DNA of 5,340 bases from Bacteroidota bacterium (GCA_020629895.1 JAHDCM010000281.1:1-5340), one strand, 5' to 3'. Positions 1 to 5,340 are shown, counted from the first letter of the stretch. Made by a program: numbers and translations. Notes: a model not told the origin generated them from the letters alone.

Positions 1-30
1 TCATTATGCATTGTTTATTATAAAATGTGT

Positions 31-53
31 CGTTTTTACAAAGGTATAACGCG
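31..53. repeat. Direct repeat R1, copy 1
   Basis: This 23-base segment matches 195-217 at 22 of 23 positions (T versus C at the third base). Both copies share the core ACAAAGGTATAACGCG. The reverse strand of the core reads TACCTTTG, which fits the Bacteroidota -7 element TAnnTTTG. No TTG lies about 19 bases upstream of it on that strand (the nearest, at 59-61, is 12 bases away), so a working promoter is doubtful. The ends are loosely complementary (CGTT and AACG). Confidence 0.85.
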
Positions 54-80
54 GTAAACAATGAGTGAATGAGTGGTTGA

Positions 81-92
81 CTGAATGATTGA
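81..92. repeat. 12-base direct repeat R2, copy 1
   Basis: CTGAATGATTGA is repeated exactly at 247-258. It begins 50 bases after the start of R1 copy 1; the second copy begins 52 bases after the start of R1 copy 2. The order and spacing of R1 and R2 are therefore kept in both, as expected of two diverged copies of one unit of about 165 bases. A near match (CTGGATGATTG, 10 of 11) lies at 5308-5318. Confidence 0.75.
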
Positions 93-95
93 GGC

Positions 96-121
96 TGCCG
101 CCAGCGTCATCGCTGGTGGTA
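96..121 (+). other. Stem-loop 1
   Basis: Bases 96-106 pair with 111-121 around a TCAT loop. The inner six pairs are perfect (CCAGCG / CGCTGG), and the outer five include two G-T wobbles. Because wobbles pair in RNA only when read in the plus direction, the stem would be more stable in a rightward transcript than in a leftward one. No T-run follows on either side, so this is not a standard intrinsic terminator. It could be part of a structured RNA or of a repetitive palindromic element. Confidence 0.6.
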
Positions 122-126
122 ATGGA

Positions 127-154
127 GACAAGTTTCAGCCTCTGGCTGATTGTC
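127..154 (+). other. Stem-loop 2
   Basis: The inner stem TCAGCC / GGCTGA (135-140 with 144-149) closes a TCT loop. A lower stem GACAA / TTGTC (127-131 with 150-154) stacks below it, with a three-base bulge at 132-134. It sits five bases after stem-loop 1. CAGCCTC (136-142) is also fully complementary to GAGGCTG at 91-97, so an alternative long-range pairing competes with this hairpin. The sequence after it (CTTTTATCTC) is only weakly T-rich, so a terminator call would be weak. Confidence 0.55.
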
Positions 155-194
155 CTTTTATCTCACATTATATATGCTTTTTTCTAACATTCAT

Positions 195-217
195 CGCTTT
201 TACAAAGGTATAACGCG
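195..217. repeat. Direct repeat R1, copy 2
   Basis: Second copy of the 23-base repeat at 31-53, 22 of 23 identical, with a start-to-start distance of 164 bases. It runs straight into a GTAGGGGCGAT stretch and the degenerate stem-loop at 221-242. The sequence between R1 and R2 differs between the two copies, so any duplication is old or only the conserved blocks are constrained. Confidence 0.85.
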
Positions 218-220
218 TAG

Positions 221-242
221 GGGCGATCTCCTGTGGTCATCC
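221..242 (+). repeat. Degenerate REP-like stem-loop
   Basis: GGGCGATC (221-228) faces GGTCATCC (235-242) across a six-base loop. Five pairs are Watson-Crick, two are G-T wobbles and one is a C-A mismatch. The differences are what C-to-T type changes would make from a perfect GGGCGACC / GGTCGCCC palindrome. The preceding TA and the GGGGCGA core resemble short GC-rich palindromic intergenic repeats seen in many bacterial genomes. Calling it a decayed member of such a family is inference from pattern only. Confidence 0.45.
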
Positions 243-246
243 AATG

Positions 247-258
247 CTGAATGATTGA
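247..258. repeat. 12-base direct repeat R2, copy 2
   Basis: Exact repeat of 81-92. It is followed at once by the overlapping palindrome AATGCGCATT (258-267). It lies between the degenerate stem-loop and the 3' end of the zinc hydrolase gene. Confidence 0.75.
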
Positions 259-272
259 ATGCGCATTAAATA

Positions 273-286
273 ACTTGCTTTACTTT
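273..286. repeat. 14-base inverted repeat, left arm
   Basis: ACTTGCTTTACTTT here is the exact reverse complement of 3749-3762. The left arm covers the last codon and stop of the zinc hydrolase gene. The right arm covers the predicted -33 region of the promoter for the three-gene operon. The two arms therefore bracket the operon almost exactly. A 14-base match in a 5.3 kb AT-rich window is not very improbable, so chance remains a serious explanation. Confidence 0.5.
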
Positions 287-1257
287 ACAATCCCCAAGTG
301 AATAATACGTCCGCCTGACTGGTTAACAGGACTCACACTTTTCCCAATGACAATGCCATTTTCTGGAGCTATATACTGCTTCTTCAAATTGCCAAATACA
401 TCGCGGATAGAAGCTATGAGTTCTCCTTTTTTTAGTTGTTGGCATAAATCAACGTGAACTGTTAGTAAGCCACCTGTATCGGTGTATATCCAATAAGAAG
501 ATTTACAAATAACAGTAGGGGTAGAAGAGGATTCAATAGTATCTTCTGTCATTTCCAAGTAACAAAGCGCATTATGAATCCCTTCAATGCCACTGCGAAT
601 CATTTTCTTTTGGAAGGTATTGGGGTTTCCTACTTCGAGGGTAATGGCAGGTATATCCAGTTCACTAGCTGCCCCGCGAAGCGTACCATCCGAAGGAGGA
701 TTATGTACAATGATTTGGGCATTTTGCAACATGGCTAATTTGCGGGTAACAGGGTGTTTCATATCGGCACGTACATAGTACGAGTTTACCCGCCCAAAAC
801 TAGCCGTATGTAAATCCAATAAATAGTCAAACTGCTGTACCACTTGATTTACAAAACGATAGGCATATACTTGACTTACGTTTCCTCGTTCTTTACCAGG
901 CATAATGTGATTGAGGTCTACACCATCATTAAAGCGTCTTTTTTTACGGATAAAAGAAGGAATATTTACAATGGGTACACCAACAATAGTTCCTTTTAAT
1001 TCTTTGACATCTATTTCATTAAATAAACGCTGAATAACAGGAATACCATTGAGTTCATTTCCATGTATAGCAGCAGTTAAGCCTAGTACAGGAAAGTCTT
1101 CTTTGCCTCTGGCTACCATAATAGGAATACAAATCGGATTTCCCAAGCCATCAGAAATCAATGGGAGCCAATAGTGTTGAATACTTTGTGAGGGGGTATC
1201 TTTGATCCGCAATTCCTTGATGTGAATAATTGAATTATCCGAGTTTGGTGCTAACAT
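280..1257 (-). CDS. Succinylglutamate desuccinylase/aspartoacylase-type zinc hydrolase
   Basis: A 325-residue enzyme of the M14-like AstE/aspartoacylase group, whose members use one zinc ion to cleave an amide bond, releasing an acyl group or an amino acid. The zinc ligands are visible: the HGNE motif (H65, E68) and DLHT (H150). The likely catalytic glutamate is E208 in TLEVG. Residues 261-325 form the usual C-terminal beta domain with a TGGLL opening. No signal peptide is seen, so it should be cytoplasmic. An ATG at 1374 would give 364 residues, but it would overlap the upstream gene by 140 bases and add a non-conserved N-terminus. The ATG at 1257 leaves a 23-base overlap and fits the family start. 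The usual DLNR motif reads DLNH (H117) here. The substrate is unknown; co-transcription with two ligases suggests it acts on their product or precursor. Confidence 0.88.
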   Translation of the reverse strand: MLAPNSDNSIIHIKELRIKDTPSQSIQHYWLPLISDGLGNPICIPIMVARGKEDFPVLGLTAAIHGNELNGIPVIQRLFNEIDVKELKGTIVGVPIVNIPSFIRKKRRFNDGVDLNHIMPGKERGNVSQVYAYRFVNQVVQQFDYLLDLHTASFGRVNSYYVRADMKHPVTRKLAMLQNAQIIVHNPPSDGTLRGAASELDIPAITLEVGNPNTFQKKMIRSGIEGIHNALCYLEMTEDTIESSSTPTVICKSSYWIYTDTGGLLTVHVDLCQQLKKGELIASIRDVFGNLKKQYIAPENGIVIGKSVSPVNQSGGRIIHLGIVK

Positions 1258-2245
1258 AGGCAATGATTTGATCAATGGTTTGTTGTAATATGGGCCGTCC
1301 TGTTTGTTTTTCTGCTTGTGGAAAACCACCAATACTAAGCGTATTGATTTCTGATAATACTCTTTTCCCATCATCGTTTACAAGGGTATCTGCACCAAAA
1401 ATTAGAATTCCTTCTTGAAGTAGAATCGGACTAATAGTCGTAATGATATGTCGTTCTTCAGGGCTTATTTCGGCAAGTACAGAATGGCCACCTTGTGCGA
1501 CATTACAGAGCCAAGAGTTGGGAGCAGGCAGACGTAGCGAAGCGGCCAAAATCTGTCCATTTACTACAATAATACGCTTATCTCCCTGCTTGACATTTTT
1601 TAAGTATTTCATAATGAGATAACCCTCCGTTTCAATTGTTGTACGGAGTTTTTCAAGGTAAGTACTTAGTTCAAAAGCCATATTTCCTTCCCATACTTTT
1701 CCACTTTCAATTTTAACAATTCCTTTTCCTCCATACTCGCGGAGTGGTTTTAGAACAATCGGAAAACGATTGGCCCAGTCTATAATTTCAGTTATATCAT
1801 AACTTAGGTGTATAGGTGGGCATAGTTCGGGAAACTTTAACAAATAAGCCTTACTACTAGTTGTGATAATCCCTTTAGGATGATTGATGACTACTTTATC
1901 ATGTGTTTCTGCTACAATAAATTCGAGAAATTTATCAGAAATAGGACGAGGTAAGCGCATCAACAATACATCAAAATCAGCAAGAGATACCGAGGTTTCC
2001 TGTTGTGCTAGGCTTTGTTTAGCCATTTCAAAACTTAAACCTTCTTTGGGAATAAGTTCGTGTCCCCAAATAGGGGTAGATTGACAGTGATGAAAGAAGG
2101 GATCATTGGCAGAATTGCCACGACTAGCCACAACCACTTGAGTACATTGTGGATGTTTTGCCAATGTTGATACGAGGGCATAAACCGAATTTTCCTTACT
2201 GTGTTTGGCATGATCAGTAAGTACAATAAAGCGATATTTTTTCAT
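1235..2245 (-). CDS. Glutathione-synthetase-like ATP-grasp ligase
   Basis: A 336-residue cytoplasmic ATP-grasp enzyme resembling bacterial glutathione synthetase (GshB) over its whole length. Such enzymes activate a carboxylate as an acyl phosphate and join it to an amine. Visible landmarks are RLPRP (97-101), the linker motif with K132, the ATP-binding lysine K166 in VLKP, the glycine-rich loop YGGKG (171-175), GDKR (221-224) and metal ligands D286, E299 and N301 in the SEIN motif. GshB normally joins gamma-glutamylcysteine and glycine. No gamma-glutamylcysteine ligase is in this window, and the lid (residues 239-254) differs from GshB, so a true glutathione synthetase role is not assured. 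It starts 9 bases after the stop of the upstream ATP-grasp gene and overlaps the downstream hydrolase gene by 23 bases, so it belongs to one transcription unit. RimK-type or other amidoligase specificity is the main alternative. Confidence 0.85.
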   Translation of the reverse strand: MKKYRFIVLTDHAKHSKENSVYALVSTLAKHPQCTQVVVASRGNSANDPFFHHCQSTPIWGHELIPKEGLSFEMAKQSLAQQETSVSLADFDVLLMRLPRPISDKFLEFIVAETHDKVVINHPKGIITTSSKAYLLKFPELCPPIHLSYDITEIIDWANRFPIVLKPLREYGGKGIVKIESGKVWEGNMAFELSTYLEKLRTTIETEGYLIMKYLKNVKQGDKRIIVVNGQILAASLRLPAPNSWLCNVAQGGHSVLAEISPEERHIITTISPILLQEGILIFGADTLVNDDGKRVLSEINTLSIGGFPQAEKQTGRPILQQTIDQIIAYVSTKLG

Positions 2246-2254
2246 CCATGAAAC

Positions 2255-3697
2255 TTATAAGAGAATTTCATTTAATAGGGTGCTATCATTATTCAAGGAC
2301 TTGAAAAGTCGCATTTTAAATTTCCCTTTTGAGTTGAATAAGTTTTTACACATTTTATCAATAGCAATAGTAGATAAAACGGTTTGGATATAGGCTTCAA
2401 TTAAGTCATCTAAGCCAATACCCAGTTTGTTGAAGTCACGTCGATCCATAAGCATAAGGCGGTTGGTATCTGAACCCCATTCATTGTCTCCTAATTTAAC
2501 TGATAAGTTGGTGCCTAACATCTCCCATGAATCGCTTCCATCGTGTAAGGTATCTGTGAGAGGAGAAGCGGTACGTCGGGAGTACACGCAAAGTGGCTTA
2601 ATCCCTGAAGTGGTACTACTTACCATCATACGTAGGTCAATCACATAAGTTTGCCCTTTAGTATTTGGAATGGTGCCTACATGGTAAAACTTCCCTTTTT
2701 CACTTGTTGAACTCCAATTGTAATTGCCAATAAGGCTTTGTACAATATAGCGTTCATAGTCAATATCTTGGTTCATGAAGTTTTCCAACTCTCGTTCATT
2801 AGTGATGGTGAAAACTCCCTGACCAGCATTACTATAAGGAACTTTGATAACAGCTTGTCCGCCCATTTTGTTAATCCAGAGTGGTATTTCGGCTTTGCTT
2901 ATGTCCCAGATTGTTTCAGGAATATTAACTTTTAAGCCATGAGATGCAAGCTCGGCATTATAAAGATCGTAGGCTTTGGCAGCAACCATTTTGTTACGGC
3001 CTCCTGCAAGACAAGCAATAATAGGGTTTAATAGTTTGGTTTTACAATGTACAGGAAGGCGTGTCCAGGGGCGTTGGGTAAGATAGCGAAAAGCTGCACG
3101 TAGCGGACGCCATTCGCCTTGATGGTAGAGATACAAGAGACCATTGTCTAGCTTGATATGTTCATTGTTAGCCCCTAAATAATAAGGAACTAGAAAGACT
3201 TCTTCTTGCATTACCTCTGCGATAGTAGCAGCGTAGCCAGAAGTTTCCATATAATTTTTATCATAAATAACAGCCAGTTTCCCCTTTATTTTTGGCGTTC
3301 CTTGTTTTGGTTTTAATAAGGGCTTGAAAGTGCGTTCAACCAAAAGACGATAAGAGCCGTCTTCTTTGTTGTCATCTAATAGTGGCATTGATTTTTGTCC
3401 AGATGGACAAGAGTTGTTTTCTATGACCACCATTTGGCGATTACCTCCAGCAGAGGTACAATTGATAAGATCGGCTCCTCCCCACATAAAATATTTACAA
3501 CGATAATCAAGTATTTCACTCAATTTGTCTCGATCTACCATAGGGTGAAGGTGGCAATATCGATTGATAATGCGTTTTTGATCAAGATTCAAAAAGAAGT
3601 TAACCATAGGATGAATAGTGGCATTTAAAGCCTTTGGATACCAGTGGTTTTCGCTATTGAAATTACCTGGTTGGATAATTTCAACTGACTGTTTCAT
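2255..3697 (-). CDS. Large putative ATP-grasp protein, probably circularly permuted
   Basis: A 480-residue protein I do not recognise by name. An ATP-grasp core is suggested by AVIKVPYSNAGQGV (282-295), with a candidate ATP lysine K285 and a glycine-rich loop, then YERYIVQS (314-321), DLRMMV (354-359) and YSRRT (372-376). A second region, VIENNSCPSG (91-100), has an E-x-N pair (E93, N95) that looks like the metal site. In ordinary ATP-grasps that site comes after the glycine loop; here it precedes it, as in eukaryotic glutathione synthetase and glutathionylspermidine synthase. R67 in YRCKYF may match the arginine before that motif. No signal peptide is present. The reading frame opens at 3733, but that ATG lies within the promoter -7 element, so the ATG at 3697 is chosen. 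It is the first gene of the operon. Ligase activity is inferred from motifs; the substrate is unknown. Confidence 0.72.
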   Translation of the reverse strand: MKQSVEIIQPGNFNSENHWYPKALNATIHPMVNFFLNLDQKRIINRYCHLHPMVDRDKLSEILDYRCKYFMWGGADLINCTSAGGNRQMVVIENNSCPSGQKSMPLLDDNKEDGSYRLLVERTFKPLLKPKQGTPKIKGKLAVIYDKNYMETSGYAATIAEVMQEEVFLVPYYLGANNEHIKLDNGLLYLYHQGEWRPLRAAFRYLTQRPWTRLPVHCKTKLLNPIIACLAGGRNKMVAAKAYDLYNAELASHGLKVNIPETIWDISKAEIPLWINKMGGQAVIKVPYSNAGQGVFTITNERELENFMNQDIDYERYIVQSLIGNYNWSSTSEKGKFYHVGTIPNTKGQTYVIDLRMMVSSTTSGIKPLCVYSRRTASPLTDTLHDGSDSWEMLGTNLSVKLGDNEWGSDTNRLMLMDRRDFNKLGIGLDDLIEAYIQTVLSTIAIDKMCKNLFNSKGKFKMRLFKSLNNDSTLLNEILL

Positions 3698-3730
3698 GTT
3701 TGTTATATTTAGATTGATTAAAAGTGGCGG

Positions 3731-3760
3731 CAAAGGTAATTTTTTTCAAAAGTAAAGCAA
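3731..3760 (-). promoter_or_regulatory. Bacteroidota-type promoter for the ligase operon
   Basis: Read leftward, TTG (3760-3758), a 19-base spacer and TACCTTTG (3738-3731) match the -33/-7 pattern of the Bacteroidota primary sigma factor. Transcription would start near 3724-3727, giving a leader of roughly 30 bases before the ATG at 3697. This rules against the longer start at 3733. It is the best promoter match I found upstream of the three-gene operon. Confidence 0.7.
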
Positions 3761-3762
3761 GT
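3749..3762. repeat. 14-base inverted repeat, right arm
   Basis: AAAGTAAAGCAAGT is the exact reverse complement of 273-286. It includes the TTG of the leftward promoter. See the left arm for the caution about chance. Confidence 0.5.
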
Positions 3763-3780
3763 ATTGATAAGGAAAAAAAT

Positions 3781-3788
3781 TATTTTTG
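3781..3788 (+). promoter_or_regulatory. Candidate -7 element for the PhoD-like gene
   Basis: TATTTTTG fits TAnnTTTG exactly and lies 14 bases before the chosen ATG at 3803. The only TTG nearby upstream (3764-3766) is 14 bases away, shorter than the usual 19 or so, so the -33 part is weak. If used, the leader would be only a few bases long. The two -7 elements of the divergent genes lie about 42 bases apart, so the promoters would share the AT-rich centre. Confidence 0.4.
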
Positions 3789-3802
3789 ATAAAAATGGTC
3801 TT

Positions 3803-4864
3803 ATGAAAATACTTATCACTACTTTTTTTTGCTGTGCGATATTGTGTTTGTTTGCTTGCGCCGATAAAAGCTTTCCAACGAGCTATCAAACACTTGATTT
3901 AAAGAAAGCCCCGCAGCGTATTGCCTTCGGGTCTTGTGCCTCTGAAAACGACCCTCAGCCTATTTTATACCAAGTAACTGCTCACGATCCTGATGTATTT
4001 ATTTATTTGGGGGATAATATTTATGGTGATACTGAGAAGATGGAAGTGTTGCGACGTAAGTATGCCAAATTGGGACGTAAAGGGGAGTTTCAGACGCTTC
4101 AACAAACTTGTCCCATTTTGGCAGTATGGGATGACCACGATTATGGGGCCAACGATGCAGGAAAATACTACCCAAAGAAGGAGGAGTCCAAGCAAATTTT
4201 CTTGGAATTTTGGGGAGAACCACAAGCGTCAAGTCGTTGGCAACACGAGGGAATATATCATGCTCATTTGCTAGGTGCCGGAGATCAAACGGTTCAAATC
4301 ATTTTATTAGATACGCGTACTTTTAGAAGTGATTTGCAGCGAATTGAAGATAAGGAGCAATATAAGCACGATTATCAACCTCATGAAAACCCCGATTCTA
4401 CGCTTTTGGGAGCAGCGCAGTGGGAATGGCTAGAAGAACAGTTTCGCCAGCCTGCTCAGTTGCGGATTATTGCGACTAGCATTCAATTTGGACACGAATA
4501 CAATGGTTATGAATCATGGACGAATGTGCCGCTTGAACAAGAAAAAATGTTTGATTTGATTCGTGCTACACAAGCAAATGGTGTCGTCTTTATTTCGGGT
4601 GATGTACATTGGGCAGAGTTATCAAAACGAGAACCTGCTAATTTATACCCGATTTATGATGCGACTGCTAGTGGTATTAACAAAAGTTGGGGCAGTACAG
4701 AACCGAATCAATACCGAGTAGGCGAGGTTGTAAGGAGTCACAATTTTGGAATGATTGAAATTGATTGGGAGGCAACACCAGTGGAGGTTGTTTTTCGCTT
4801 ATTTGATGAGAATGGAAAGGAAAGAGTAGGGCATGGAGTAAGCTTGGAGGAGTTAGGATTTTAG
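3803..4864 (+). CDS. PhoD-family phosphatase/phosphodiesterase, lipoprotein
   Basis: A 353-residue secreted metal-dependent phosphoesterase of the alkaline phosphatase D group, which removes phosphate from phosphomonoesters or cleaves phosphodiesters. The start at 3803 gives a textbook lipoprotein signal: a lysine, a hydrophobic stretch and lipobox LFAC with lipidated C19. A TTG start at 3764 would put 13 polar residues in front. Metal-site motifs are in order: FGSC (42-45), YLGDNIYGD (68-76), WDDHDYGAND (109-118) and SGDVHW (265-270). Family signatures LLDTRTFR (168-175) and QWEWL (206-210) are present. There is no surface-export patch of acidic residues right after C19, so a periplasmic position, anchored in a membrane, is likely. 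The true substrate is not readable from sequence. The gene is divergent from the ligase operon, and its last 12 bases overlap the convergent downstream gene. Confidence 0.9.
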   Translation: MKILITTFFCCAILCLFACADKSFPTSYQTLDLKKAPQRIAFGSCASENDPQPILYQVTAHDPDVFIYLGDNIYGDTEKMEVLRRKYAKLGRKGEFQTLQQTCPILAVWDDHDYGANDAGKYYPKKEESKQIFLEFWGEPQASSRWQHEGIYHAHLLGAGDQTVQIILLDTRTFRSDLQRIEDKEQYKHDYQPHENPDSTLLGAAQWEWLEEQFRQPAQLRIIATSIQFGHEYNGYESWTNVPLEQEKMFDLIRATQANGVVFISGDVHWAELSKREPANLYPIYDATASGINKSWGSTEPNQYRVGEVVRSHNFGMIEIDWEATPVEVVFRLFDENGKERVGHGVSLEELGF

Positions 4865-5305
4865 TCGCATAATATCCAACAATTCCTCCAAACTCCCCAC
4901 TTGCGGAATCCCATAACGCTGACACACAATATCTATATTTCCTTTTCGCCAAAAGCCTTCGGGGCAACAAACGGTTACCTTGCCAGTGCGAGCAAATAAG
5001 CCCAACTCTAGGAGGCTAATAGGTGATTTTGTACTAGGATCGAAGTAAATGACAATATAATCAGCCAATTCTAAGGCGGTTAATTCCCATTCTACTTGCC
5101 CTCGAAATTGTTCATTTTCGATGCTTTGTATCCAAGAGGCATCCCAGCTTGCGCGTCGTGGATTGAGGAGCGTGAGGTTTGTATCGGCTAGTTTGCGAAT
5201 GAGATAGTCTTGCCAGTTTTCGGCTTTGTCTTGTTCGATGCTGCCAGCTAGGAAGATAGAGGTGGAGGTGATGTGGAGTGGGGCGGGAGAAGTGATAACT
5301 TGCAT
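4853..5305 (-). CDS. Nucleoside 2-deoxyribosyltransferase-like protein
   Basis: A 150-residue, single-domain cytoplasmic protein of the nucleoside 2-deoxyribosyltransferase superfamily, close in pattern to the Nuc_deoxyri_tr2 group. Members cleave or exchange the N-glycosidic bond of deoxynucleosides or nucleotides. Motifs are IFLAGSI (17-23) for the nucleotide-binding start, NPRR (48-51), VEWE (71-74), D82, FDPSTKSPISLLELG (88-102) with the presumed catalytic glutamate E100, and a C-terminal CPEGFWRKGN (114-123). Length fits the family. The ATG at 5305 places IFLAGSI at a normal distance from the start. Its stop codon lies inside the end of the PhoD-like gene on the other strand (12-base overlap), so there is no room for a terminator between them. 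Its promoter lies beyond the window edge. Roles in nucleotide salvage or removal of damaged nucleotides are possible; the substrate is unknown. Confidence 0.83.
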   Translation of the reverse strand: MQVITSPAPLHITSTSIFLAGSIEQDKAENWQDYLIRKLADTNLTLLNPRRASWDASWIQSIENEQFRGQVEWELTALELADYIVIYFDPSTKSPISLLELGLFARTGKVTVCCPEGFWRKGNIDIVCQRYGIPQVGSLEELLDIMRLKS

Positions 5306-5340
5306 GGCTGGATGATTGTGTGAGATAGGGCGATGCCCCA
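5306..5340. repeat. Possible further piece of the intergenic repeat family
   Basis: CTGGATGATTG (5308-5318) matches the R2 repeat at 10 of 11 bases. TAGGGCGAT (5326-5334) resembles TAGGGGCGAT at 218-227. GGGC and GCCC (5328-5331 and 5335-5338) form a short dyad around GAT. The two blocks are in the opposite order to the left-hand copy, and the window ends here, so the relationship is tentative. Confidence 0.35.

Larger units (their letters stand above)
1..279. other. Gene-free, repeat- and hairpin-rich intergenic region downstream of the ligase operon
   Basis: No convincing coding region is visible here on either strand. The stretch lies just past the stop codon of the leftward zinc hydrolase gene. 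It holds two copies of a 23-base direct repeat (31-53, 195-217), two copies of a 12-base repeat (81-92, 247-258), two neighbouring stem-loops (96-121, 127-154), a degenerate REP-like stem-loop (221-242) and the perfect 10-base palindrome AATGCGCATT (258-267). A run of six T lies at 178-183, but it does not directly follow a stem, so I do not call an intrinsic terminator. The density of structure suggests a decayed intergenic repeat element or a structured RNA; neither is proven. Confidence 0.7.

Noticed and set aside
39..46. Leftward promoter from TACCTTTG inside R1
   Set aside because: There is no -33 element at proper spacing in either R1 copy, and no leftward gene start is visible within the window.
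45..121. Integron attC-like site suggested by TATAACGCG next to a hairpin
   Set aside because: The expected RYYYAAC and GTTRRRY ends are not met, and there is no integrase or cassette pattern.
150..185. Intrinsic terminator after stem-loop 2
   Set aside because: The T-run at 178-183 is over 20 bases away from the stem, and the nearer sequence is only weakly T-rich.
31..217. CRISPR array from the repeated 23-base segments
   Set aside because: Only two copies exist, 141 bases apart, with no regular spacers and no cas genes in view.
1258..1374. Longer start for the zinc hydrolase (364 residues)
   Set aside because: It would overlap the upstream ligase gene by 140 bases. The added 39 residues are the ligase's coding DNA read in another frame, and the family core begins after the ATG at 1257.
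3698..3733. Longer start for the large ATP-grasp protein
   Set aside because: The ATG at 3733 sits within the -7 element of the best promoter, upstream of the predicted transcript start.
3764..3802. TTG start for the PhoD-like protein
   Set aside because: It adds 13 polar residues in front of a normal lipoprotein signal peptide and lies upstream of the candidate -7 element.
3999..4274. Small open frames within the PhoD-like gene
   Set aside because: They are overlapping out-of-frame readings of a gene with clear family motifs and have no recognisable features of their own.

Overview
The window looks like chromosomal DNA from a member of the Bacteroidota, of moderately low GC. Three things point there. 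The divergent intergenic region carries close matches to the Bacteroidota -33/-7 promoter pattern (TTG, 19 bases, TAnnTTTG). Start codons lack Shine-Dalgarno sequences. Gene content includes a lipoprotein PhoD-like phosphatase and GshB-like ATP-grasp enzymes. I cannot name the genus; a marine Cytophagales or Saprospirales-type organism is a guess.

Layout. Bases 1-279 contain no gene but are full of structure: two copies of a 23-base direct repeat, a shared 12-base repeat, two adjacent strong stem-loops and a degenerate REP-like stem-loop. Bases 280-3697 hold a tightly packed leftward operon of three genes. In order of transcription these are a 480-residue protein that looks like a circularly permuted ATP-grasp ligase, a 336-residue glutathione-synthetase-like ATP-grasp ligase (9-base gap), and a 325-residue zinc hydrolase of the succinylglutamate desuccinylase/aspartoacylase group (23-base overlap). 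Bases 3698-3802 are a divergent promoter region. Bases 3803-4864 encode a rightward PhoD-family lipoprotein phosphatase. Bases 4853-5305 encode a leftward nucleoside 2-deoxyribosyltransferase-like protein whose 3' end overlaps the phosphatase gene by 12 bases. The last 35 bases carry what may be a further piece of the intergenic repeat family.

How the genes may work together. The most interesting unit is the leftward operon: two different amide/peptide-bond-forming ligase folds and one zinc amide hydrolase, co-transcribed. This suggests a small pathway that builds and trims a glutathione-like or other amide-linked small molecule, or one that adds and removes residues on a peptide or protein. 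No substrate, carrier or precursor peptide can be identified in the window, so the product is unknown. The phosphatase and the deoxyribosyltransferase-like gene show no clear link to that operon beyond sharing the divergent region.
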